Below the pieces are notes generated by a model. The model did not search any database, had not been told where the DNA came from, and saw nothing but the letters and a program-made list of their open reading frames with translations. A stretch of DNA of 64,000 nucleotides from Dichetophora obliterata (taxonomy: Eukaryota > Arthropoda > Insecta > Diptera > Sciomyzidae). The translations under genes and the position numbers were made by a program. The stretch is from assembly GCA_963920525.1 (NCBI GenBank), contig OY986437.1, positions 112,646,715-112,710,714 of the forward strand, in the 5' to 3' direction. Below, piece by piece: positions 1 to 10,635 of this stretch (positions within the stretch are counted from its first letter, which is position 1; each line of letters begins with the position of its first letter).

Positions 1-34
1 AAGCTACATAATAATTTTAGGACGAGAAACAATT

Positions 35-310
35 ATGGACCAAAGCCAAATCAGGATTTTCAAAATTTCCAGAATTCTAACCCAGAAAGATTGCAAATGC
101 GTTTCACATCACAAAATTTTAAGCCACAAAATTTTCAAAATTTTAGCCAAAACCCACAACCAAACAATGTATCTTTTAGACAGAACACACATTTTGGGGA
201 AAACCAACAACCAAACAATGTTCCTTTTAGACAGAACACACATTTTGAGAAAAACTAACAACCAAACAAGGTTCCTTTTTGACAAGACGCACAACAACCA
301 ATGGAGGTAG
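35..310 (+). pseudogene. gag: Gag C-terminal tail with 54-bp tandem repeats
   Basis: Asn/Gln/Phe-rich coding sequence typical of the tail of 17.6/297-type Gag proteins. In the gag frame, an 18-codon unit containing FRQNTHF recurs about three times between roughly 157 and 300, with a few base differences per unit. There is no zinc knuckle, as in most errantivirus Gags, which use basic, Asn-rich tails instead. The open frame reading NNQTMFLLDRTHIL over the same bases is the same repeat in another frame. Start lies outside the window. Confidence 0.6.
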
Positions 311-371
311 ATAATATCCAGGTAGTAGAAAATTTTCGAGTAATGCCTCGGACACCAAATTACCGATAATG

Positions 372-871
372 ATTTTTACAATCGAATCTTATCCAGTTCG
401 ATGTCTTATTGATACTAGTGCATCAGTAACTTTAGGTAGCATAAGTTTTTTTAATAATAAGTAAGTTTCTAATGGGTAAATGCATTAGAAAATCCACTTT
501 TATTAAGAACAATAACAGACCAGGAGAAAGTGAATTATGAAACAATTGTTTTGGTTCCGGAAGAAATGAAATTGTTAGGAGAAACAATGGCAGTAAAACT
601 TGTAAATTTTAAAAATAAATATTTTGATATGATAATTGGTAGCAACTTTTTACGTGCAGTCTGTGTTGTGATTGATTTTTTTAGAAATCAAATAGAGATC
701 AATGGTATAATTATTCCTATCGAAAAGGAGAAAAATTGTAGTTTAAGTTACGACGAAATTCATATACTTGAAAAAAGTGAAACAAATAATTGTACCCTTG
801 ATAATTTAGTGGCTAAGGAAGCAAATGAACAGGAAAAAGAAAGATTGGGACAGTTCTTAAAAAAAATATAA
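372..871 (+). pseudogene. pro: Aspartic protease and linker of E1
   Basis: The retroviral-type protease motif is present as LIDTSAS (codons at about 405-425). The third active-site residue, normally Gly in D-T-G, reads Ser, so the enzyme is probably inactive. Downstream, MIIGSNFL (about 630-653) matches the second conserved protease block (I-I/L-G-x-x-x-L). It is followed by the hydrophilic linker to RT. A frame change separates the two blocks. Confidence 0.6.
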
Positions 872-913
872 AAATTCTTTTTACCAGGATGGCCAATTTT
901 TATCTGCCACAAA

Positions 914-2215
914 TTGAGTAAGCATAGAATTATTACTAACTCGAATAAACCGATTTATTCAAAAATTTATCGTTACCCCCAAATGAATGAAAGGGAAATT
1001 GAAAAACAGATTAACGAAATGTTATCACAAAATATCATTAGACATAGTAAATCACCATATAATTCTCCGCTATGGATTGTTAAAAAAAATGGATAATTCT
1101 GGAAAAAGAAATTGGAGGATCGTCATCGACCATCGACGTTTAAATGAAGTAACTGTCGATAATAATTTCCCCATTCCAAATATGGAATCCCTTTTTGATA
1201 AATTGGGGAGAGCCCAATACTTTACAACTTTGGATTTAGCCAAAGGATTTCACCAAATTTTGGTTGACGAACACGATATAGAGAAAACGGCATTCTCTTC
1301 GCCCATGGCCACTTCGAGTTCATTCGAATGCCCTTTGGATTAAAAAATGCCCCTTCGACATTTCAACGTATGATGAATTATGTGTCGAGAGATTGTATAA
1401 ACAAAATATGTATAATTTATATGGATGACATTTTAGTCTTCTCCACTTCATTGGAGAAACATTTCGTTAATTTAAATAAAATATTTGACAAACTAAATGA
1501 AGTGAATTTAAAGATACAATAAGATAAATGTAAATTTTTATCTAAGGAAACAGAATTCTTAGGTCACTTAGTAACATCAGAAGGTATTAAACCTAACCCT
1601 TTAAAAATTGAAATAATAAAAAAATTTAATTTACCAAAAACTGTAAAAGATATTAAATCTTTTTTAGGCGTAACGGGCTTCTATAGAAGATTTATAAAAA
1701 ACTATTCTACCATAGCTAGTCCAATGAATAAGTATCTGAAGAAAGACGTGCAAATAAATCTTCTCGATGAAAAGTATAGAAACGCTTTTAATAAACTTAA
1801 AAACATTTTAAGTAACCCTCCTATCTTGACATATCCAAATTTTGAAAAAAAATTTGTACTAACGACAGATGCTAGCAATGAAGCGCTAGGTGCTGTATTG
1901 AGTCAGGATGGAAGACCAATAAGTTTTGCTAGCAGGACTCTCAACAACCATGAAAGAAATTATCATACTTTAGAAAAAGAATTACTTGGTATAGTTTAAG
2001 CTGTAAAATATTTTAGGCCCCATGTTTACGGCAGAAAATTTTTAATTCAAACTGATCCCAAGCCTTTCAAGTGGTTATATTCTTTGAAGGAACCCAATTC
2101 TAGGATAATACGATGGAAATTGATGCTAGGAGAATATGAGTTTGATGTAGAGTATATTCAAGGCAAAGACAACAAGGTTGCCGACTTTTTGAGTCGATTA
2201 AATGTTAATAATCAA
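914..2215 (+). pseudogene. pol: Reverse transcriptase and RNase H of E1
   Basis: RT motifs appear in order: [50 protein letters not shown] and IIYMDDILVFS (active-site YMDD intact), then the connection [14 protein letters not shown] and RNase H ([15 protein letters not shown], then RNase H/chromodomain-proximal VADFLSRL). At least three stops and two frame shifts break it. In RNase H the usual TDHxPL reads TDPKPF, a substitution in the conserved block. It is clearly a 17.6/297-type errantivirus Pol, closest in this window to E3. Confidence 0.85.
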
Positions 2216-3060
2216 ATACCTCAGAAAGATAAGGACGAAGCTATTACAACAATTGAGGAAAATTTTAATTTAAAGCACATTTTTGAACTAGATGACGATG
2301 ATGTCGATACCATTCATGGTTCAGAAGAAAATCTAAACGAGCAAGTAGTAACAAGTGATGGAATTGTTAATAAATATAGAAAGCAAATTAGAATTGTTAA
2401 AAGCAAAACCAAAGAACAAGAAGTTCTTTTCAGAAAGCATAAAATCATATACGTACAGGAATCAGAATTAAACAGAGACCATTATTTAAATGACTTATTT
2501 CGTCAGTTCATAAAAAAAGGAACAATTGGCATTTTTTCCAAATTAGAAAACGATATATATAACATAATTCATCGAAAATTAATAAGCTTGTTTAGAAATG
2601 ATAGGAATTTGATATTTATAAAATGTAATAAATTGGCAATTGATATCGAAAACGAAGAAGAACTATTCTAAATAATTGAGAACGTACATAAAAAACCAAT
2701 CATAGAGAATTAATTGAGAATTTTGAAGAAATAAGATATGAATACTTTCATCCCAAATTAATTAAACACATCAATAAAAACATTATTGCTTGCGAAATTT
2801 GTTCGGAAAATAAATATGATAGAAAACCCAGTAAAAAACTTTTCAATCTCACTGATACACCTGATAAACCCAATCAAATTGTACATATTGATATTTTTGA
2901 CAATTACACAGAACTCGTTTTTTAACGTCTATAGATAAATTCACAAAATTAGCTATTATTCATAAAATCGAAGATAAGAATATGAGCACTATCAAGACTA
3001 AAATAGCGGAAAGAATATCGTTTTTAGGAAAGCCTGAACTCCTTGTTATGGATAATGAAG
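2216..3060 (+). pseudogene. pol: Integrase N-terminal part of E1
   Basis: A variable RNase H-integrase linker leads to an integrase zinc-finger remnant (ACEICSENK, about 2,785-2,815) and the start of the catalytic core (SIDKFTKLAIIHKI, then LVMDNE holding the second catalytic Asp). The core stops at about 3,060, before the Glu-containing block. Env sequence begins within a few bases, marking a deletion of roughly half of integrase. Confidence 0.7.
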
Positions 3061-3063
3061 AAC

Positions 3064-3715
3064 TCTAAAATTATGAGACAAAGACGTGCATTGATAAATG
3101 TTGGCGGAAAATTAATAAAATGGATTTTTGGAAATCTTGATCAGGAAGATAGTGAACACATTTAGGAACATTTTAAAGTAATAGATATTAATCACATAAT
3201 ATCATATCAAATATAAATAAGCAAATAAAAATCAATAATGATTTGCATAATTATCTTTTTGAAATAAGATCCATTATTAAAGAAAACATGAATCTTAATA
3301 TGTCAGTGAATATAGAAAAACTTTTTGTAAAAACTGAATACAATAGTTTGTTATTATATATAAATCTAATTAAGGATGCAATTGAAAAAATCCAAGAAAA
3401 CATATTAATGTCAAGTTATAACATAATGGCAAGATTAAATTTAAGCACAGAAGAAATTCAATACTATAAAATAGATATTGAACTATAAACTAAGGTTTAT
3501 TAAAAGTGCGATTGGGAAAATAAAGGAGAATTATATTATTTTTGTTATTTTCATTCCAAATTTTCATGAAGAATTATTTAAAACATATTTTGTATTACCC
3601 ATACCAAATGTATACAATTTTGAATTAAATATTAACATAACTAAAATTGTAATAAAAGACAATAGTGTCTTTTTGGCAAATAATATTTTAAGTTCCAAAT
3701 TAGAAAAACCATCGT
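3064..3715 (+). pseudogene. env: Env fragment of E1
   Basis: The stretch RRALINVGGKLIKWIFGNL followed by acidic residues matches the region just after the furin-type cleavage site of errantivirus Env (baculovirus F-like fusion protein). Further env-like coding continues in two overlapping frames to about 3,715, where piggyBac-like coding starts. The transmembrane C-terminus is missing. Stops and frame breaks make it non-functional. Confidence 0.6.
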
Positions 3716-4843
3716 ACGCGCGCATTTCGTCAACAAACCGACAAAGCTGCTCCCATTCGCGACAAATGGAACTTCTTGAATATCAATCTTGCCAGTAATT
3801 TTGAACCATACGAAAGTGTAACCATCGATGAGCAACTATTTCCATACCGTGGGCGCACAAAGTTCACGCAATACATCCCATCAAAGCCCGCAAAGTATGG
3901 CATAAAAGTATGGTGGGCATGCGATGCGAAAACCAAACATTCGTTGCAAGGAAAACTGTACACTGGTAAAGAACAACGAGAGACAAACCAAGGCGAAAAT
4001 GTGCTCATGAGTTTGGCTAATCGATACGCCAACAGCGGCAGAACTATTATTGCTGATAACTTCTTTACAACATTAGACGCAGCTAAACGTCTTTCGCCGA
4101 TTGGACTAGCATACGTTGGCACCATTAGATCCAACAAAAGGTGTCTTCCCAAAGAAGTGAAAAAAGACAGCAAACGGCCAGTGCTTTCATCTGTGTTCGG
4201 TTTCTATGATAACCTTGTATCACTGTGCAGCTACGTTCCAAAGAAGAACAAAGCAGTAAATCTACTATCCACTACTCCGAGAAAGTTGAAGGCGTAGCAA
4301 AAAAACCGGAAGCTATATTATTTTACAATTCAACAAAGGTCGGCGTTGATACAATAGACCAAATGGTAACGCATTACTCCACAAAACGGCCAACCAGACG
4401 TTGGCCATTAGCATTTTTTTCATTTCATGGGATTAGCCGCTTACATCATATGCAATGAAAATACAGAAGGAACCAGAAAAGAGCAGCGACGAATGTTCTT
4501 GAACACGCTGAGTAAAGAATTGGTGCTTGCTAATACTGAAAATCGCATGAACAACAACCATATTTTTGGACAACATTCAACCCATTTGGCCATTGAATCT
4601 TTCTTTGGAAGGCCGTTGAGTATTCCCAGCAACATGCTGCCTAACCAACAAAGCTGCCCTAGTACACTGAATTCCAGAAAAGATTGCAGAATTTGTGCCA
4701 CGCAAGACGAAAATCTGCGCAGGAAGACACGGTTTACTGCATCAAATGCACTAATCCTGTGTGCCAGCAACATTCTAAAGTTGATTATACTTGTTTTTTA
4801 TGCATTCCACAAAATGAATAAAAATTTGTTTACATTTAGGTAG
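3716..4843 (+). pseudogene. piggyBac-like transposase, 5'-truncated
   Basis: Begins at the block preceding the first catalytic Asp (TDKAAPIRDKW). It then shows all three piggyBac catalytic aspartates: VTIDEQLFPYRGR, TIIADNFFTT and VGVDTIDQM. SKPAKYGIKVWW is a strong family signature. The C-terminal Cys-rich part is eroded (CRICATQDENLRRKTRF, with later Cys lost). The frame shifts at about 4,297, 4,440 and near the end. About the first 40 percent of a full transposase is absent and no terminal inverted repeats or TTAA sites were found. It abuts the E1 env relic. Confidence 0.85.
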
Positions 4844-5059
4844 CTACATATATCAACAAATAAAAAGAAAAGTCTAAAGACAAAAATAATAAACGAGCAT
4901 CTTAGAAATTCAAAATTACGGTACCCTTTTTGCCATACAAATGCATAAAAAGGTACAGGGTCTGGCCAGGCATATGTGTTTGTTCGAAGGTTTCAGAATA
5001 AGTGTTTGACGGGGGGTTAAGGATGGGTTTTTCCATGTGCCGGTGGCAAAGGCTAGCAG
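4844..5059. other. Unassigned spacer
   Basis: AT-rich sequence between the piggyBac relic and the RT scrap. No coding frame, repeat or structure recognised. Confidence 0.4.
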
Positions 5060-5275
5060 AAAGTATACATCTTTTGTCTCATAGTGGACAGTATCAGTTC
5101 AAGAAGGTACCTTTTGGGCTCTGTAATTCTCCAAATGCTTTCCAACGCTATGTCAATTCAATTTTTAGAGATTTTATGAGGGAGGGTATTGCTTTAAGGC
5201 ATATCGATGATATCATAGTACCGGCTAATAATGATGAGGAAGCAGTGCCTGAAAATTTTAAATTGAGCGTAATTT
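5060..5275 (+). pseudogene. Ty3/gypsy reverse-transcriptase scrap
   Basis: A short piece of RT: GQYQFKKVPFGLCNSPNAFQ followed by an IDDI active-site block (HIDD in place of Y-x-D-D). The wording differs from the errantiviruses here, so it comes from another Ty3/gypsy lineage. Sequence upstream and downstream is not recognisable and no LTRs were found. The first active-site residue is His, so it is inactive. Confidence 0.7.
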
Positions 5276-5488
5276 TAAAATTAGTTACAAAAAAGTTTTT
5301 CACGACGTTTTTAAATTCAATTTTATATACATAAGAAATATTGCAAATAAAAAACGAAAACAAAACAAAATAGGTAAGGAAATTAATCAATTGCGTTATT
5401 TAATATATAAAAAGGAAAACTTAATATAGTTAAATAAAAGCATAAAAAGCATTTTTTACCCTTAAATGAAACACAAAATTAAGGGTAT

Positions 5489-6119
5489 AATTAAGGGTTA
5501 ACAATATTACTCAAATCAAAAAGCAGAGATATGAAGTAAAAGTTTGTATTTTTTTTGCAGATGCTGCTTGCAAAGCGATTTTATTAAAAATTTGCGCACA
5601 ACACTCAAGATGGCAAAAAAATAAAGTGCATAAACAAGAGTACAGAGCCAAAAAATGAATTTTTACTGCATTTTCAACTTTTTTTTATTAACATAAACTA
5701 TTTGAAAATAAATGTCTGCTTGTAATCATAAATTTCTGCATTCATAATTTATTCCGATACCTAAAAACGAAATAGATCAAGGAGAGGTTTCGAGCAAACA
5801 CTTACATTTAGTATGACAAGTATCCCGTCCATCGTCAACGACCTGGATCCCTCCCTTCGTCGACGACGTGGCGAAGTATTGTCATGCAAGTCGTTTTGTT
5901 AATTTGTATGAATAAGTCTTCGAGTAAAGCTATGGAAGTGGATCGATCTGTCGTATAAGACGAAGTGAGTGTCTTGAAGACGGCTTCAAATACGGATCGA
6001 TCCGTTCGTCACTGGGTTTTTTTATCATGTTTCAGAAGTATTTTTGTCACTCAAGAAAAACAGTTGAATAAAATAAAAATTACATTTTTTTGTGAAACTC
6101 GTTGATAAAACCCTTAATT
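5489..6119 (+). repeat. 5' LTR of errantivirus E2
   Basis: Ends in CCCTTAATT directly at a tRNA-Ser-type primer-binding site. The matching inverted start AATTAAGGGTT occurs at 5,489, giving 11-bp terminal inverted repeats and a length of 631 bp. A near-identical 12-bp unit sits immediately before it (5,477-5,488). The sequence TATA precedes the boundary, as at errantivirus target sites. A-rich polyadenylation-like sequence lies at about 6,070. The start is inferred from the inverted repeat only, since no 3' LTR survives in the window. Confidence 0.55.
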
Positions 6120-6129
6120 GGCGCAGTCG
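6119..6129 (+). other. Primer-binding site, tRNA-Ser type (E2)
   Basis: TGGCGCAGTCG immediately after the LTR is complementary to the 3' end of a fly tRNA-Ser, the primer used by 17.6/297/ZAM-type errantiviruses. The first T overlaps the LTR end. Confidence 0.75.
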
Positions 6130-6849
6130 ACAGGATAGGCACCGGTCCATTCCTTAACTAACATAAAATCGAAAAAGTATACGGTGGTTTACCGGGACGT
6201 TTCAGAAGTGTTAAAAAAAAAAGATCGAAGGAATATCGATTTGAAGTCAGCATCGAAGAAATATCAATCTGAAGACCGGGAAGTTTTCACTTAAGTAGCT
6301 TATTGCGATAATAATTGCAGTATTGTGGATAACATCCAAAATCGAAGGATCATCGATTGTAGTGGCACTGCGAAACAACGAGTTAAACAAAATCGTTTCA
6401 AACAACAAATTCAACGAATTCAACAAACAACAGATTCATAAATTTCGACAAACAACAAGTTCAACAAAATCTTTTCAAACAACAAATTCAGCAAACAACA
6501 GGTTCATAAATTTCAACAAACAACAAGCTCAACAAATTCAACAAGCAGAAAGTTCCACAATTTCCACAGACAATCAGTTCACCAAACAACAAGTTCGACG
6601 AAATGTAACTGTAAGTCATAATTTGAATATATTATATTATCCTATCCCACCTTATCCTAGAATTAATTAAATGTTCATTATATTGCACATTAAATGCAGA
6701 AAAGCACAAGGGTGGTTTTTTTCATTTTCAAGTAAGCCAAGAAGAGCACATAGTCTAGGTTCGATTCCAGAAAATTCAGAACTGAAATTTAAAAGACCTA
6801 ATTTATTACAAGATATGTTTCGCGAAAATCCGACACCTAGTGGTTCAAC
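6130..6849 (+). other. Leader of E2
   Basis: Untranslated leader between primer site and gag. Much of it is a degenerate repeat of AACAACAAGTTCAACAAA-like units (about 6,375-6,600), giving low-complexity Asn/Gln-rich frames that I do not regard as genes. The last 150 bases begin to read as Gag in broken frames. Confidence 0.5.
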
Positions 6850-8560
6850 ATCCAGCCATGTTGCCCCAATCAATATATATATAATGCGCTTAGGATTCCA
6901 GACGTAATCAAGGATCTGCCCAAATACAATGAAAATCCTAGATTACTACACGAATTCAAAAATAATAGAAGAAAATCTATTCTACATTCAAGAGATAAAT
7001 GACACTCCTTATTCTCTTATTTTTCAAATTAGACAAAATAGAGGGTCCTGCAAACGGAGCAATTAGTATGTATGGTACTCATCAAGAATGGAAATCTATT
7101 AAGGAAACCTTGATTTTACACTATTCAGACAAGAGAACTGAAACCACACTTATAAGAGATTCACATTCCTTACAACAAAATAGTAAGACGGTCGAGGAAT
7201 TTTATAGTAGCACAGTAGGGGGGGTGCGATAAAGCCATGCGAGATAACGCCATATGGCTTTATAACTCAATTCGAAGAGTGATAAAGCCATCTTTTTGTC
7301 AAAATTTCTGTATGGCTTTATTTCCCATCACAAAGAGCGATAAGGCCATATGGCGTTATCTCACATGGCTTTATATCTCATTTGATATTTTATTTTAAAA
7401 GGTTTATTTTGGTAATGTTTCTTATAGCCGAGAATCTGAGAGCCAATCTAATAACAATTTTCTCTGTAAAAGAAAACCTCAAACGTTTCATTGAGAAAAT
7501 CCTTAGTTTTCACTGAAAAAACAAAAGCTAATGATTTTCCCTTTTACAGAATGTTCTAAGTGAGGTGTAAAAATTCTGTAAAAGGAAAATCAACAATAAC
7601 AATGCAACAGCAATGAATTGAGAGATAACGCCATATGGTTTTGTCTCTCAATTGCCAAAAATAAAATATGTCATTATCTCTCAATACGATGGGAGATAAA
7701 GCCATATGGCGTTATCTCGCATGGTTTTATCGCACCCCCCCAGCACAGTAGCGATTCAGGCAACTACAATAAACAGCATATTAATTCATGAAACAAACTC
7801 GAGCGTCAACCTAGATAAAAAAGAGTTATATGCAGAAATGTGTTTGAACGCTTTCTTAACTTGTCTTAAAGAACCACTTGATTCAATGATCAGATTCATG
7901 AGACCTGATTCTTTAGCAATAGCCCTACATTATTGTATCAAGGAACAAAATATTTTCTATGTAAAAACTGAACACAACAAATCTTTTCCAACATTCAAAC
8001 CAAACTTAAATAGAAATATGCAGACTTTTACGAATCCACATGGCAATTCCAATAAAAGAATATTGTTTCATCCAACACGACAGTTTAACAATAATAGACA
8101 ATTCTTTAACCATGTCAGACCATTTAATCAAACAAGAACATTTTCGAACCAACCTAGATATTTCAATCCTCCAAGAATATCTTTCAACCAACCTAGACCA
8201 TTCAATCAAACAAGACAATATTAAGGGCCACAAACGAACTTCCAAACCAGAGGTCCATATAATAATTTTAATTCAAGCAACTTTAACGCGCAGAGGCAAA
8301 ATTTACCACCAGTCGAGCCCATGGACACAACTTCGGGTACAGTTGGACAGCCACACAACCGAGTAAGAAACCCTAGATATCATGTCGAAGAGGTAAATCA
8401 TCTTAATACTTCTAGAAATAAAGAACAACCCACAAACAATTCCAGAAATTCAAGCTATTAACTCGATAATTACTACGACCATAATACCACCAATCATTTT
8501 TAAATAGACGACAATCAAATTTTGCCTGTATCCGCCTCGGAAGAGCAGTCGGAAAGAATT
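6850..8560 (+). pseudogene. gag: Gag of E2, split by a MITE
   Basis: Capsid-like blocks (IEGPANGAISMYGTHQEWKS, then a block ending KTVEEFY) run to 7,217. The reading resumes after the 524-bp insertion with the rest of the capsid and a basic tail made of Phe-Asn-Gln-Pro-Arg units (FNQPRPFNQTRQY and variants, about 8,075-8,222). Removing the insertion and one 9-bp target copy would place the two halves together. Several stops (about 8,222, 8,459 and 8,502) and frame shifts show decay. The family normally binds and packages the element RNA. Confidence 0.75.
7218..7741. mobile_element. 524-bp MITE, about 46-bp terminal inverted repeats, 9-bp target duplication
   Basis: Flanked by AGCACAGTA at 7,209-7,217 and 7,742-7,750, a 9-bp duplication. 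Ends are GGGGGGGTGCGATAAA and its complement, and the inverted repeat runs about 46 bp with one mismatch. Four copies of CCATATGG (7,250, 7,346, 7,631, 7,702) sit inside GATAAxGCC...GTTATCTC units. A second internal stem pairs 7,533-7,552 with 7,573-7,591. There is no coding capacity. A 9-bp duplication plus repeated internal inverted units points to a MULE/Foldback-NOF type non-autonomous element. Merlin is an alternative. Confidence 0.85.
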
Positions 8561-8589
8561 AAATAGACATGGTCATACCTTACCCTACA

Positions 8590-8940
8590 TCTTAATAACA
8601 TCCTCCTTGGGACGACCCATTAGATTCTTAATAGATACAGGAGCGTCGTCATCCTTTAGAAATCCTGATTTTACAAACAAGAAAAAACCTATCCAATGCA
8701 AGCCAGTAACTATCACAACAGTACTAAATAAATACCAAATTACCACACAAGTGAAGTTACCAAAATTGAAAGAATTCAAAGAAAACTGGACAGTGATATT
8801 TCTCATTTTTAAATTCTAAGTATATTTCGACGGACTTTTGGGATTAGACCTTCTGACAGAAATAGGAGCAAAACTTGGCCTAACAAATAATACTTTAACG
8901 ACAAATAATACCACCATACCCTTTCAATTCAAACCTAACA
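8590..8940 (+). pseudogene. pro: Protease of E2
   Basis: RFLIDTGASSSF (from about 8,619) holds the intact D-T-G-A-S active site of a retroviral aspartic protease. LLGLDLL (about 8,836-8,857, in a shifted frame) is the second conserved block. A stop at 8,817 separates them, so the enzyme is broken although its active site is kept. Confidence 0.7.
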
Positions 8941-9169
8941 TAACTTCTGATAGTTAAAGTACCTACTAACATCTAGAATGGCGACATCTATGTCAAATCT
9001 CACGAAATAAAGCCAAAACTTTACATAGCAGAAGGAATCTATAAGGCCAAAGAATGAAAGAAATCCAAAACAATTCAGATTATTCAAAAACATTCATATT
9101 AGAGCAACCAATCAAAGCAGTCATATAAATCATCCGACTTTGTAGAAATAAATAATTATAATATAGACT

Positions 9170-10537
9170 ATAACATACAAAATCAGGAACAAATAAACAA
9201 TAATGACATAACAGGACTACTTCGCACCACACATCTAAATTCTGAAGAAAGAAAGACAATCTCCAACCGATACTTAGTACCTAACATCAAAGAAATACTA
9301 GAGCAGTAATGGAATACACTAGACCTTGCTAGTGGTTTCCACCAAATAGAGTTACACCCCAACGACATTCCTAAATCCGCTTTTACCGAAGAAGAAGAGC
9401 ATTATGAATACCTTCGAATGCCCTTCGGACTGAAAAATGCTCCATCCACATTTCAAAGAGTGATGGACAATGTCCTTAGAGAATTACAGGGAAAATTGCG
9501 TTTAGTTTATTTGGACGATATTATTGTGTTCTCCACATCTCTACAAGAACACATAGAAAATTAAGTATAAGTCTTCGATAGACTTCGGGCATCAAATTTG
9601 AAAATACAAATGGACAAGTCTGAATTCCTACACAAGGAAATAGCTTTTTTGGGTCACATCGTGACTACATACGGTGTCAAACCAAACCAAGATAAAATTA
9701 AGGCAATCCGAGAATTTCCAATTCCTAGGACTCAAAAGGAGATAAAATCATATATTGGGTTTTAAGGTTAATCCAGGAAATTTGTAAGAGATTAAGCAAA
9801 ATTATTAAGACCTATGTCCGAATGTTTAGAAAAAAACAAAAAAGTTAAACTCACAGAAAGATATATTCAATCTTTTGAAACATGCAAAAACATACTTATG
9901 ATCGGATATCTGATTTTGCAAAGCCCTTTAATTTAACTACTGATGCGAGCAATTTCGCCATTGGCGTTGTATTATCGCAGGGACCAATAGGTAATGATAA
10001 GCCAATTAATTACGCCAGTTGAACTTTAACTTAAACCGAAGAAAATTAAAACCGAAAAAGAGCTATAAGCCATTGTATTGGCTAGGAAATTCTTTCGTCC
10101 TTATTTACTTTGTCGTCAATTTAAAACTATAACAAGTTACAGACCTCTTAATTGGCTTATTAGTATGAAAGAGCCTAACTCAAAATTAGTTCGTTGGAGA
10201 CTTAAGCTGGAAGAATTTGATTACACTATTATTTACAAAAAAGGGAAATTAAATACGAACGCTGACGCGTTAAGTCGAATTAAATTGGATAACCCCTATA
10301 CAAAAGACCGTGAAGAAGAAAACGATACCACTACAACAGAACAAGAAACAGACGGAACAGTACATTCTGTTGAAGAAAATCTAGATGACGGAATATACAT
10401 TTCGGAAAAAACCTACTAAACGAATTTAACCTATAGCTTCATTCAATAAAATCAAATACAAACTCAAGTGTCTTAGAAGTACCGTTCAAAAATAAACAAA
10501 GAAGAGCAATCCAAAGCACGGAATTTACAGAAGAACT
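9170..10537 (+). pseudogene. pol: RT and RNase H of E2, RT fingers deleted
   Basis: After a short pre-RT stretch (about 9,180-9,300) the sequence jumps to [14 protein letters not shown], so the first part of RT (the SPYNSP/IDYRKLN region) is missing. Then [26 protein letters not shown] (intact Y-L-D-D), the connection domain, RNase H (TTDASNFAIG in a shifted frame), LKLEEFDYTI and ADALSRI follow. Many stops occur. It breaks off in the RNase H-integrase linker at 10,537, where an LTR fragment starts, and its integrase, env and 3' LTR are not in the window. Confidence 0.8.
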
Positions 10538-10635
10538 TGCGGCGGAATCTTCAGTTCCGTCTCGTCACTGGGTTTTGCTCTTCAAGCGTTAAGCGATACT
10601 TTCTCGCAACATTAAACCTAGATATCCACTCTTTG
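10538..10635 (+). repeat. 5' LTR fragment of the CsRn1/Kabuki-like element
   Basis: The first 98 bp (TGCGGCGGAAT...CCACTCTTTG) match, with about a dozen differences, the start of the LTR at 13,783 (TGTGGCGGAAC...). At 10,636 the text jumps straight into pol, so the rest of the 5' LTR, gag and most of protease were deleted. Confidence 0.75.

Larger units (their letters stand above)
1..3715 (+). mobile_element. Errantivirus relic E1 (Ty3/gypsy with env), 5' and 3' ends missing
   Basis: Gag tail, protease, RT, RNase H, integrase start and env remnants follow in the usual errantivirus order on one strand. The frame is broken repeatedly (stops near 1094, 1520, 1997 and 2669; frame changes near 1310). 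There is no 5' LTR because the window starts inside gag. The integrase core is cut at about 3,060 and the next bases already read as env, so an internal deletion removed the integrase C-terminal half. The 3' end is lost where piggyBac-like coding sequence begins at about 3,716. It is an old, non-functional copy. Confidence 0.85.

Noticed and set aside
109..297. Minus-strand open frame with repeated CVLSKRN units
   Set aside because: It is the complement of the 54-bp gag tail repeat, so the repetition comes from the gag sequence.
3730..4173. Minus-strand 147-codon open frame
   Set aside because: Lies entirely opposite the piggyBac transposase, which has clear family motifs.
6323..6670. Asn/Gln-rich open frame near E2
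   Set aside because: Low-complexity leader repeat of an errantivirus; no Gag motif.
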